The position numbers and the translations under genes are program-made. Under the pieces are notes generated by a model. The model worked only from the letters and a program-made list of their open reading frames with translations. It made no database searches and was not told where the DNA came from. Shown here one piece after another: positions 18,529 through 27,360 of a stretch of DNA of 64,000 bases (positions are counted from its first letter, which is position 1; each line of letters starts with the position of its first letter). The stretch lies in contig JABSRQ010000007.1 of NCBI GenBank assembly GCA_013215055.1, forward strand, positions 434,001 through 498,000, given 5' to 3'. Source of the stretch: Pseudomonadales bacterium. GTDB lineage: Bacteria; Pseudomonadota; Gammaproteobacteria; Pseudomonadales; DT-91.

Positions 18529-18627
18529 TTGTTTCTCGTTAGTTAAATCCAGCGTTTATGACGAGTGCATAGTGTAAGTCAGGTCGCTGTTATAGAATAG
18601 TGCGATTATAGGAATGATTAGGACGTT

Positions 18628-18861
18628 ATGAAAACCATCAAAAAAGGCCGTTATCAGCATTTTAAAGGCAATTTCTACGACGTGGTCGATATTGCACTGC
18701 ATAGCGAAACTCAGGATGAGCAGGTGATTTATCGTGCGCTTTATGGGGATTTTGGCTTATGGGTGCGCCCGTTGGCGATGTTTGATGAAACCATAGAGCG
18801 TGATGGAAAAACATTAAAACGCTTTAACTATGTGGGTGATAACGGGGATGAACTGGTTTAA
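18628..18861 (+). CDS. DUF1653 family protein
   Basis: Small soluble protein of 77 aa matching DUF1653 in length and key features: KGRYQHFKGNFYDVV, VIYRALYGDFGLWVRP and a C-terminal RFNYVG. The biochemical function of the family is not known. The stop codon overlaps the ATG of the next gene by one base, so the two are probably translated together. Confidence 0.88.
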   Translation: MKTIKKGRYQHFKGNFYDVVDIALHSETQDEQVIYRALYGDFGLWVRPLAMFDETIERDGKTLKRFNYVGDNGDELV

Positions 18862-19700
18862 TGGCAAAAATACCTGCCTATAGCTTGTTTAGTGTATGGC
18901 TGCTGCTGTTTTGTCAGCCTAGCCTTGCTTTATTAAGCAAGTCTGAAGAAGAAGCGTTAACCCCCCATTATGCGTTTTCTAATTACTTCGGCTCGGGGCT
19001 ATATAGTTCATCCGGGCAGGATTTAATGGTGATTAATCTGCCGATTACCTATGAACCTGAACAGAGTGGTCAATTTAAATACCGCTTTAGGCTGCCGGTG
19101 TCTCTGGGTTTTTATGATTATGGTTTTGATGAAATTGGCGATATAGAGATTCCCGATAGTGTTGCGTCGTTAACATTAACCGCCGGTATTGAATTTGATC
19201 ATTGGGTCAATAATCAGCTGAAGCTGGTGCCGTTTATTGATTTTGGTATCTCAGAGAATCTGCAACGTGATGAACGTGCGGTGATTTATGCATCGGGTAT
19301 CACCGCTGAATATTCTTTTAATGCCTGGCAGGAACAACATGTGTGGTTAACACGTTTTCAGCGCGCCGGTTATAATGCCCAGTCAGAAGGCATCTCGGAT
19401 GGATTTTCGGCGCTTGAAACCGGGGTTGATCTAATCATGCCGTGGTCTTTCTCGGTGTTAAACCGGCCTATGTTCTTTTCGACCTATGCGATGCATTACT
19501 GGTATTTTATCGATTTGGTCTTTAACCCTGAAACCATTAACCCCAAACACAAGAATAATGCGCAGGAAGTGGGTGTGACCTTTGGGTTTGATAAACCTCT
19601 GGATATGTTTTTCTTCGATTTAGAGCGTGTGGGCCTGGGTATCCGGCGTACCAATAATTTTTATGTGACCCGCCTGTTATTTAACTTTCCGTTAGATTAA
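18861..19700 (+). CDS. Outer membrane beta-barrel protein
   Basis: Exported protein of 279 aa with a signal peptide (LFSVWLLLFCQPSLAL). The mature part alternates polar and hydrophobic residues in strand-like stretches (YRFRLPVSLGFYDYGF, ASLTLTAGIEF, GLGIRRTNNFYVTRLLF). It ends in LLFNFPLD, with aromatic residues close to the C-terminus as in BAM substrates. It resembles solitary barrels related to autotransporters or MetA-pathway-like porins, but I cannot name a function. The start overlaps the DUF1653 stop by one base. Confidence 0.7.
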   Translation: MAKIPAYSLFSVWLLLFCQPSLALLSKSEEEALTPHYAFSNYFGSGLYSSSGQDLMVINLPITYEPEQSGQFKYRFRLPVSLGFYDYGFDEIGDIEIPDSVASLTLTAGIEFDHWVNNQLKLVPFIDFGISENLQRDERAVIYASGITAEYSFNAWQEQHVWLTRFQRAGYNAQSEGISDGFSALETGVDLIMPWSFSVLNRPMFFSTYAMHYWYFIDLVFNPETINPKHKNNAQEVGVTFGFDKPLDMFFFDLERVGLGIRRTNNFYVTRLLFNFPLD

Positions 19701-19711
19701 AGGCATAAAAG

Positions 19712-19984
19712 ATGCCTGAAAAGATGCAAGAGAGTCGCTGGACTGTGTATATTATCGAAACCGAGTGTGGTCTGTATTATACCGGCATAAGCACGGATAC
19801 TCAGCGCCGTTTTGGTGAACATAAAAACGATAAGAAAAAAGGGGCCAAGTTTTTTCGTGGCCGCAAGCCCAAACAGATTGTTTATAGGCAAGGCTGTGAA
19901 AATCGCAGTGAAGCCAGTAAACAAGAAGCTGCAATAAAGAAGCTGAGTAAGATCAAAAAACACCAATTGATTTTAACGCAGTAG
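19712..19984 (+). CDS. GIY-YIG nuclease superfamily protein (YhbQ-like)
   Basis: Stand-alone GIY-YIG domain of 90 aa, like UPF0213/YhbQ proteins. Motifs seen: WTVYIIET (GIY position), LYYTGIST (YIG position), RRFGEHKNDKKKGAKFFRG (Arg and His of the active site) and SEASKQEAAIKKLSK with the conserved Glu. This small subfamily binds and nicks DNA in vitro in some species; the in vivo role is unclear. It follows the barrel gene by 11 nt. Confidence 0.9.
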   Translation: MPEKMQESRWTVYIIETECGLYYTGISTDTQRRFGEHKNDKKKGAKFFRGRKPKQIVYRQGCENRSEASKQEAAIKKLSKIKKHQLILTQ

Positions 19985-20094
19985 AAATGGCCCGTTCAAA
20001 AAAGCTATGAGCTATGAGACATAGATAACTGAAATAATCTGAATCTCAGGTAGAATAGCCCGTTAATGATTTTTAGGTAAATGATTCTTTTGTT

Positions 20095-20706
20095 ATGACT
20101 TTTTCACGTTTAGTTGTTTTTATTAGCTTATTCACGGTGTTAAGTTCCTGTGGTTTGTTTTCTTCCAGCCCCGCGGTGGTTGATACACCGATACCGACTC
20201 CTACAGCCAAGACCAAGGCTAAAACCTGCCCCAGTACGGTGAAAACCAAGCAGGTCATAGAAATCAAGAAGGTGATCAAGACCCAGCTTGAAGTGCTTGG
20301 CGAGATCGAATATCTAACCTTAAAAGAAAAAAGCCTACGTATGAAGGCGCGTATCGATACCGGCGCACAAACCACCTCTATCGGTGTGGATTCGATTCAG
20401 GTATTTGAGCGAGATGGTGATAGATGGGTGAAATTTACCATTAAAGACCGTACCAGCAATAAAGTTGTTGAGTTTAAACGCCCTTATAAGCGTCGCGCCA
20501 AAATTAAACAGCATGAGCAAAAAGCGGTTAGACGCCCGGTGGTTGAGATGACCTTAACCATTGGCAATATCACACGTAAAATCGATGTGACATTAAATAA
20601 CCGTGATAACTTCAAATACCCGGCCTTAATTGGACGTAACTTCTTAGATGGTAAAGCCGCGGTTGATGTCAGCCGTCGGTTTATGACGTTGGACGACGGC
20701 CATTAA
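20095..20706 (+). CDS. Retropepsin-like (ATP-dependent zinc protease family) lipoprotein
   Basis: Exported protein of 203 aa in the pfam05618 'zinc protease'/RimB-like family, which folds like a retropepsin. A signal peptide ends at a lipobox-like VLSSC (Cys19). The catalytic motif is ARIDTGAQTTSIG (Asp-Thr-Gly-Ala), and the C-terminal half has VVEMTLTIG and YPALIGRNFLDG. A Thr/Lys-rich linker (~30-58) separates anchor and domain. It is the first gene of a three-gene cassette with an inactive transglutaminase-7TM gene and a RimK-like ligase gene. It may trim or process a peptide or protein modified by the ligase partner (inference). Confidence 0.85.
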   Translation: MTFSRLVVFISLFTVLSSCGLFSSSPAVVDTPIPTPTAKTKAKTCPSTVKTKQVIEIKKVIKTQLEVLGEIEYLTLKEKSLRMKARIDTGAQTTSIGVDSIQVFERDGDRWVKFTIKDRTSNKVVEFKRPYKRRAKIKQHEQKAVRRPVVEMTLTIGNITRKIDVTLNNRDNFKYPALIGRNFLDGKAAVDVSRRFMTLDDGH

Positions 20707-20751
20707 ATTTCCACTCTCTTTAACCTCTTTTTAACTGATGAGTACTGGCCA

Positions 20752-22269
20752 ATGTTGGCGCATCTGCAAATTAGCATCTTAGTTTTTATTTTATTGGCTG
20801 CGGGTTTCTCCGCGGCGGCCTACAAACATTTTATATTGGGTTTTCCGCTATTTGCCAATGCCCAGCAAGAGGTGTGGAAGGTCGAAGCAAAAATCACCTT
20901 TGATGCGGTGGGCGGTGAATCCACGGTACGATTAAATATCCCGGAAGCCGATACGCTAAGGCGCATTACTTTGATGCAGTCGATAGGCTCAGATGCGTTA
21001 TTTTCCCTTAACGATGATGAAGACACCACCTTTGCTCAATGGACCGTGGCACAGGCTGACGGCCCTCAATCGCTGTACCTTAGAATTCATACTTTTGCGG
21101 TTGATGAAGAGATGTCTATGGCCTTGCCGCAGGGTTGGGCATTAGCAGGGTTCTACGAAGGTGCCAAATTACAGGCGGCTCAAAGTTTAATTACCGAGTT
21201 TGAAGCGATAAAAGACAGTGATGAGCGTATTCATAGAATCCTGGATGAAATTAATTTAGCCGAAAAAAGTCAGTTGCAGCTGTTACTGGATGGCTCGGGT
21301 AAACGTTCCAGTAAGGTGAAATTGGCCGTTAATTTACTGAAGATGCAGGGCATATTTGCCCGCTCGGTGCGGGGTTTAGCGCTGGAAGAAAGCCGCAGCA
21401 AGCAGTTTGTCCGCTATTTTGTTGAAGTGTATATCGACGGACAATGGCGGCTTTATGATCCGCGTGAAGCCGCGATGACGCCGTGGAAAAAAGTCCTGAT
21501 TCTACAACGGGGTGATGAAGCTTTATTGGAAGTTTTTGGGGGCTTTAATAGCCGCGTGAGTTTCTCCACTTTGAAAGAAAAACATGCAGCCTTCACCACC
21601 GCGGTAACTGCGGCCAAGGTGCAGGAAAATCCACTGGTGGATTTTTCTATCTATAGCCTGCCTTTAGCCGAACAAAATACCTTTAAGTTATTGCTGCTGA
21701 TTCCTCTGGGGGCGTTGGTGGTGGTGATCTTGCGTAATCTGGTGGGTTTGGCAACGTCGGGTACGTTTATGCCAATTCTGATTGCGCTGACGTTTTTACA
21801 AACCGAGTTATTAACCGGTTTATTATTATTTGTATTGGTGGTGGGTTTAGGGCTGATCATGCGTTATTACCTCAGCCATCTGGATCTGTTACTGGTGCCC
21901 AGAATCGCCTCGGTGCTGGTATTTGTCATCATCATCTATGCCACGGTGGGTATATCCATGCATAAAATGGGCATAGATTGGGGTATGAAGGTGACGTTCT
22001 TCCCGATGATTATTTTAGCCTGGACCATAGAACGCATGTCGATTTTGTGGGAAGAAGACGGTGGCCATGAGGTATTTATTCAATGTGGCGGCAGCCTATT
22101 AACCGCCAGCATCGCCTATATGATCATGAGCCAAGAGCTGGTTGCCGACACCATTTTCCTCTACCCGGAGTTACTCTTGGTGATATTAGCTATCATCATT
22201 TCAATTGGCAGTTACAGCGGTTATCGATTATCTGATTTACGCCGTTTCTCGGCGATGGATAGATATTGA
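20752..22269 (+). CDS. Inactive transglutaminase fused to seven membrane helices
   Basis: Protein of 505 aa with an N-terminal anchor helix (~5-25) and a periplasmic transglutaminase-like domain (~45-300). Where active enzymes have Cys, this domain has KLAVNLLKMQGIFARSV; His/Asp-like positions remain partly (VEVYIDGQWRLYDP). A C-terminal membrane region of about seven helices (~318-495) follows, with VGLATSGTFMPILIAL and EDGGHEVFIQCGGSL. This is the known 'UUP1/7TM_transglut' pairing (pfam14400/14402). The lack of the Cys suggests peptide binding rather than catalysis. It lies 45 nt after the retropepsin gene, with its stop touching the ligase gene. Confidence 0.88.
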   Translation: MLAHLQISILVFILLAAGFSAAAYKHFILGFPLFANAQQEVWKVEAKITFDAVGGESTVRLNIPEADTLRRITLMQSIGSDALFSLNDDEDTTFAQWTVAQADGPQSLYLRIHTFAVDEEMSMALPQGWALAGFYEGAKLQAAQSLITEFEAIKDSDERIHRILDEINLAEKSQLQLLLDGSGKRSSKVKLAVNLLKMQGIFARSVRGLALEESRSKQFVRYFVEVYIDGQWRLYDPREAAMTPWKKVLILQRGDEALLEVFGGFNSRVSFSTLKEKHAAFTTAVTAAKVQENPLVDFSIYSLPLAEQNTFKLLLLIPLGALVVVILRNLVGLATSGTFMPILIALTFLQTELLTGLLLFVLVVGLGLIMRYYLSHLDLLLVPRIASVLVFVIIIYATVGISMHKMGIDWGMKVTFFPMIILAWTIERMSILWEEDGGHEVFIQCGGSLLTASIAYMIMSQELVADTIFLYPELLLVILAIIISIGSYSGYRLSDLRRFSAMDRY

Positions 22270-23240
22270 TGTTTAGTTTGCTGGGTTTAGCTAAACCCTC
22301 CCGCTTGAAGAAGCTGGGTATCGTTGGCATGAATAAACGTAATGTGGTTTATATCGCCAAGAATAACCCCAGGAAGCTTTACCCGTTGGTGGATGACAAG
22401 TTAAAAACCAAAATGTTATGCCATCAACATAATATTGCCGTACCGAAATTATTAGGTGTTTGTAGAGTGCAGGGCCATGTGCGGGAGTTAGACGATTTTT
22501 TATCCCAGCATCAACAGTTTGTGATTAAACCGGCTAAAGGCAGTGGTGGCAAAGGCATTCTGGTGATTACCGGGCGCAAGGGTAAATATTTTCAAAAAGC
22601 CAGCGGCGAGTTATTGGGCATACATGAAATCAAACGCCATGTATCCAACATCCTCAGTGGTTTATTTAGCTTAGGCGGCAGAACCGATGTGGCGATGATA
22701 GAGGCGCTGGTGGAATTCACCGATACCTTTGAAGGCTTAAGTTTTGAAGGTGTGCCGGATATTCGGGTGATTATATATCGTGGTTATCCGGTGATGGCGA
22801 TGACACGGCTTTCAACCCATGCCTCCGATGGTAAGGCTAATCTACATCAAGGTGCGGTGGGTGTGGGTATCGATATCGCCACTGGCAAGGCGTTAAAGGC
22901 GGTGCAATATGACCAGCCTATTCAACGTCACCCCGATACCAATAAAGACCTGACGTCACTGGTGATACCCGATTGGCCTGAATTATTAACCCTGGCATCA
23001 CGTAGCTATGATGTTACCGGCTTAGGTTATATTGGCGCAGATATTGTATTGGATAAACAACATGGGCCGTTATTGCTGGAACTCAACGCCCGCCCAGGCT
23101 TGGCGATTCAGATGGCGAATGGCAAAGGCCTGGAGCCCCGACTCAAAACCGCAGAAAAAGAAGCCAATAAAGGTGAACAGGTGGTAGAGAAAAGAGTGGC
23201 ATTTGCCACGCAAGTTATTGCCGGCATGTGGGGATTTTAG
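22269..23240 (+). CDS. RimK-like alpha-L-glutamate ligase family protein (ATP-grasp)
   Basis: Cytoplasmic ATP-grasp ligase of about 323 aa in the 'alpha-L-glutamate ligase-like' (TIGR02291) group. It shows FVIKPAKGSGGKGILVI (ATP-binding loop), DIRVIIYRGYPVMAMTRL, and LLELNARPGLAIQMAN for metal binding. I chose the ATG at 22269, which shares one base with the upstream TGA; a TTG one codon earlier is possible. Such enzymes form peptide bonds between an acid and an amine with ATP. With the retropepsin and inactive transglutaminase genes it forms a conserved but poorly understood peptide-modification cassette. The substrate is unknown. Confidence 0.88.
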   Translation: MFSLLGLAKPSRLKKLGIVGMNKRNVVYIAKNNPRKLYPLVDDKLKTKMLCHQHNIAVPKLLGVCRVQGHVRELDDFLSQHQQFVIKPAKGSGGKGILVITGRKGKYFQKASGELLGIHEIKRHVSNILSGLFSLGGRTDVAMIEALVEFTDTFEGLSFEGVPDIRVIIYRGYPVMAMTRLSTHASDGKANLHQGAVGVGIDIATGKALKAVQYDQPIQRHPDTNKDLTSLVIPDWPELLTLASRSYDVTGLGYIGADIVLDKQHGPLLLELNARPGLAIQMANGKGLEPRLKTAEKEANKGEQVVEKRVAFATQVIAGMWGF

Positions 23241-23257
23241 ATCCGCCTCTATGGTTG

Positions 23258-25238
23258 TTACCACTGTAATGTCAGCGTGCCATACCAGGCTCGGCCTGCA
23301 TGGGCGGGTAAGGCATTATTACTGCCTATGCCGAAGGCGGTGGCATGTACGATATTTTCATCCAAGAGGTTTGAACCATAAAGCGACAGCTGCACGTTTT
23401 TAAAGCCGCTATGGTTAAAATACTCGGCTGGTTTTAGCTGTATATTCAGGGTCAGCAGGTTATAGGATTCGGGTGCGGGATTTAGGGTTTCAGCGTCAGG
23501 CAGAAGTTCGCTAATATCCTGAAAGGCATCAATATAACTGTTAAACAGGCCAATGCTCAGGCCTTCTTTGGGTCGGTATTGCGCACCCATTTTGGCCATC
23601 CATTGCGGTGAAAGCTGCCTATCCCGGTTGTCGTCTTGATCCCGGTTTTCTTGCCAGCTAAGTGACGCGTTTACATGCCATTGGCTTTGCAATTCCCATT
23701 TACCCTCCCATTCAAGACCATAAAATTGGGATTCTCCCTGATTAAGATATTGCCCAGGATTAACTTTAAGTGCGAAAGTGATAGGGTCAACATCAATTTC
23801 AAACTCAGTGGGAGCAATAAGCTTGTCTTGCTGGGTATAAAAAGCACTTAATGCGGTGTAGTGCTTTTCACCTCGGTGGTAAAGTTGGAGATCCAGGGTT
23901 TTTACCTTTTCTGCTACCAATAAGAAAAGCCGAATCCAGATCGGTTTCGAGCAAGGAGGGAGCACGATAAGCCCCACTGTACATAATCTTGCTGCCCCAG
24001 TGTGAATTGAAGTTATGCACATAGGCTAGCCTAGGGACGATGTCACTATCACGATTTTCTGCTTTATTGACTTGGGCACCTATCGTAATCTGCCCCTGGG
24101 TTGATATAGATTGTTCCCATTGACCAAATATTGAAAATTCAGAGTTATTGGCCGCATATTTATTTTCGGGTAGGCCAATGATCAAACCAAATTTATCGTG
24201 AATATCAAAATGGCTACGCTGTATGTTGCTACCCAATAACCAGTGGCCTTGATAAGGCTGATCTTTATGAAAGTCCCCTTGGCTAATCAGCTCCAGAGCA
24301 ATAATTTTGTCCTGTAATTCAGACTGATCGATGGTTAAAAAATCATCCTGCCAAGATAGATGCAGATCTAAATCTACAGTGGGACTTATGTCAAAGCTAT
24401 AATTGGCATCAATGGCTGTGGTGCGGTAATCATTTTTTATTTGGCCTAAGCGATTACCGGTCAGTTGAGTTGTATTGTGGTAAAGGCTAAGACTTAAAGA
24501 CTTTTGCCGCAGTTGGGCAAAGATATTTTGGGATGCATCGGCATATTCTATATCCACCGCAATGGGGCTTACCGTGCCGGTTGCGGTATATTGCACTGGC
24601 CAACCATCGCTGCGTCTGGCTTCTGCACTTAATACAAAGCTGCCTTCGCGCCAGTTTTGAAACCATTGTGCACTGCCTTTGTAGGTGGAAAAACTCCCGC
24701 CTTGATAAGCAATCTGCTGGCGATTTTGGGTGGCTGATTGTGTAATGATATTGATAACACCGGTATAGGCGTTGCTGCCATAAAGAACAGATCCTGGGCC
24801 GCGGATAAACTCGATACGTTCGATGATGCTGACGGGGAAACCCTGAAAGAAAGCAATATTACTGGTTGAACCGCCTAAAGCAGAGCGTAGAGGCTGGCCA
24901 TTAATCAGGGTTAAAATATGATTTTCATTGCCATTTTCTCCTCTAACCAACAGCTCACTATTATGAAAGAGTTCTCCAAATAAAGGCACTACGGAGGGTA
25001 GACGTTGCAAGATATCAACAAGGCGTGTGGCCCCATAAGCGGCAATTTCTTCAGCATCAATAACGGTAACAATCGCAGCCGCTTGAGTGGCATCTTGGTT
25101 ATAGCGTGATGCGGTGACAATTTCGATTTGCATCAGCTCAACCAGGCTCATTTCATATATATTTTGGGCAAACAGAATTTGTGCGAAAAATAACATGAAA
25201 ACGGCAAACAGGGTTTTCTGAAAGTGGTGATAGACCAT
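23258..25238 (-). pseudogene. TonB-dependent receptor, frameshifted
   Basis: A BtuB-like TonB receptor read in two frames. The first frame (start ATG 25238, signal peptide ending FAQ) holds the plug with VTASRYNQDA, VDILQRLPSVVPL and FIRGPGSVLYGSNAYTGVI. It continues into the barrel, then runs out of frame after GAYRAPSLLETDLDSAFLIG near nt 23930 and stops at about 23868. The second frame resumes with AEKVKTLDLQL and ends in WYGTLTLQW, a normal barrel terminus. The conserved GNPxLxxE segment expected at the junction is missing, so a small deletion of 3n+2 bases (or one extra base) fits. It is convergent with the ligase gene. It could be a real null allele or a sequence error. Confidence 0.85.
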
Positions 25239-25445
25239 TAATATGTACCACACCCGATTTTTCAAAAGGCGTTTAAAGTATAGTGTGACAGTGCTGTTAC
25301 GATGGATTATTTGCCATGTTTTTATGCCAAGCATGAATAAAATGACTGCCGTTAAATTATGGGTTGTGTGTAGAAAAATGCATCGCCGTGTTTTTAAAAG
25401 CTAACAACTGGTATAAAATATCGACAATAATAAAAAGGTCACAGC

Positions 25446-26447
25446 ATGTTGTTACGTAATTTCCTCTGCTCTATAGCGATAATATTGGCCACCAGTGCCT
25501 GTATGCCAGAGATTCCAGGTTTGGAAGTGGATCTGGATATTGGCACAACCATGGAAATCTATACGGCTAACCCCGATATCACCTATACCCAAACCCAGCA
25601 CCCGATTGTTTTAGTGCATGGCCTCAATGGCTTTGATCATATGCTGGGGGTGAATTATTTCTATAATGTCACCGAAGCACTGGAACACGGCGGAGCAACG
25701 GTGATGGTTCCCAGCATGTCGGCATTACATACCAATGAGGTGCGTGGTGAACAGCTGCTTAAACAAATTAAAGAATTTTTGGCGATTTCCGGCGCTACAA
25801 AAGTGAACCTATTTGGCCATAGCCATGGAGCGCCCACGGCGCGTTATGTGGCGGCAGTCGCGCCTGAATTAGTGGCTTCTATTTCTACCATGGGTGGGGT
25901 AAATGCCCTGGGTTCGGAAAAAGCGGCGATGATTAATGATGCGTTTAATGATCCGGTAAAAGGCCTGGCGGTTGAAGTGGCGTTGATCAGCTTAGGCTTA
26001 TTATTTGATATACTCAGTAATGAAGGGGACCGCCATGCTCATCCTCAAACGGTAAGATCAACGTTTTATTCGGTAGGTTATGAAGGCACCGAAGAATTTA
26101 ATCAACGCTATCCAGCGGCTATTCCAGTTGGTGACCCCTGCAACGAGGGTGAGCCTGAAGTGGATGGCGTTAAATATTATTCCTGGGGTGGCATCGGTGT
26201 CAAAACCAATAAAATGGATCCGCTGGATAAAATTCTTGAGGTCACGATTCCGTATTTTGAAGGCATAGAAAACGACGGCACGATTAGCCGCTGTGCCTCG
26301 CATTTAGGCAGGGTAATACGAGATGACTATAATTTAAATCATACCGATTTAACTAATCAGGCTTTTGGTTTACGCCATGCACGTTCGGTGAATCCGTTAA
26401 ATTTGTATAGGGCACATGCGAATCGTTTAAAACAGGCCGGTTTATAA
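25446..26447 (+). CDS. Family I triacylglycerol lipase, possibly a lipoprotein
   Basis: Secreted true lipase of 333 aa that is homologous along its length to Pseudomonas LipA. Motifs seen: HPIVLVHGLNGF (oxyanion region), nucleophile elbow VNLFGHSHGAPTARY, Asp in GIENDGTISRC, His in NLNHTDLTNQ, and a C-terminal YRAHANRLK. Ca-site Asp residues and two Cys (CNEGE and SRCAS) are in the usual places. The signal peptide ends LATSACMPE, which could be a lipobox with Cys19; ordinary family members are cleaved by SPase I and exported by type II secretion. Its dedicated foldase follows 9 nt downstream. It is divergent from the frameshifted TonB receptor. Confidence 0.92.
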   Translation: MLLRNFLCSIAIILATSACMPEIPGLEVDLDIGTTMEIYTANPDITYTQTQHPIVLVHGLNGFDHMLGVNYFYNVTEALEHGGATVMVPSMSALHTNEVRGEQLLKQIKEFLAISGATKVNLFGHSHGAPTARYVAAVAPELVASISTMGGVNALGSEKAAMINDAFNDPVKGLAVEVALISLGLLFDILSNEGDRHAHPQTVRSTFYSVGYEGTEEFNQRYPAAIPVGDPCNEGEPEVDGVKYYSWGGIGVKTNKMDPLDKILEVTIPYFEGIENDGTISRCASHLGRVIRDDYNLNHTDLTNQAFGLRHARSVNPLNLYRAHANRLKQAGL

Positions 26448-26456
26448 AGCCTGGCT

Positions 26457-27335
26457 ATGAAGAATGGTCTTTATCTTGTTGGCTTGATTGTATTGATCAT
26501 TTTGGTGGTGCTGCTAAATCAACCGCAAACAAAACCTGCTGCGGTAGCTGTTAATACGGTTCAGCCTGAAGTATTAGTGCCGATGGCTCTGCAACGTAAT
26601 AGTGTAAAACAGCAAAAACAGGCGCTAGAGACCAGCTCCTTAAAGGATACCGAGGTCGATAGAATCGCGTTGATCTGGTCTGATGGGCGCTTGCAACTGG
26701 TACCTGAAATTCTGTTTTATTTTGAGTATTTTCTGAATCTTCGGGGTGAAAAACCAGACGAGGAAATAAGCCGAATTGCGATCAGCGATTTTTATCAGCA
26801 CTATTCTCAGCCTATTGCCAAAGTGCTTGAAGACCTTTTCCTACGTTATTGTGAATACCGTAAAGCCCTGGCCGATAAGATGAGTGATGCAGACACTCTG
26901 CTGCAGGTTGATGAAAGCACCCTGCCCGAGCTGGAAGCCGAAGTACAAATACGATTCTTTAGCCGCTATGAGATAGATGCCCTGTTTATCGCGCAGTTGA
27001 TGATTTTTAATACACCAACAAAAGCTGCCGCCCAATTTAAAAAATATCTGCTTTATCAACAACGCCTTGAAGAAGATGCCGATTCTGCCGAAGCCGCGGC
27101 GACAGAAATTTTTGGCGAGGCGGCCGCTCAGCGTTTACAGCAGCTGCAACAGAGCGAGAATGAATGGCTGGCACGATTGGCCGATTATCGGCTGCAGCGT
27201 GATGCCATTTGGGTGAATGACGGGCTGGATGATTATGCTAAAGATGAAGCCAAGCAATTATTGCTGCAGCGTTTATTTACACCGCATGAAATATTACGGG
27301 TGCAGGTATTAGAGCGGCATCAACGGCTGCCCTAA
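26457..27335 (+). CDS. lifO: Lipase-specific foldase (Lif)
   Basis: Inner-membrane-anchored steric chaperone of 292 aa that folds the lipase in the periplasm before secretion. It has an N-terminal anchor helix (~5-22), a Pro/Gln/Val-rich linker, SSLKDTEVDRIALIW (matching the SLxGTxxDG region) and LFYFEYFLNLRGE. The last corresponds to the Lif motif RxxFDYFLSAxGE, but here the Arg position is Leu and Asp is Glu. A Gln/Glu/Arg-rich helical body follows, ending in EILRVQVLERHQRLP. Adjacent to the lipase gene with no terminator between them, so it is an operon. A divergent but recognisable member. Confidence 0.88.
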   Translation: MKNGLYLVGLIVLIILVVLLNQPQTKPAAVAVNTVQPEVLVPMALQRNSVKQQKQALETSSLKDTEVDRIALIWSDGRLQLVPEILFYFEYFLNLRGEKPDEEISRIAISDFYQHYSQPIAKVLEDLFLRYCEYRKALADKMSDADTLLQVDESTLPELEAEVQIRFFSRYEIDALFIAQLMIFNTPTKAAAQFKKYLLYQQRLEEDADSAEAAATEIFGEAAAQRLQQLQQSENEWLARLADYRLQRDAIWVNDGLDDYAKDEAKQLLLQRLFTPHEILRVQVLERHQRLP

Positions 27336-27360
27336 TATGTAGACGATGGTGTGAGTTGTT

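Noticed and set aside
23900-24022. Start of the downstream TonB fragment as a separate gene
   Set aside because: Its first 40 residues are out-of-frame sequence of the upstream half, with no ribosome site or signal peptide.
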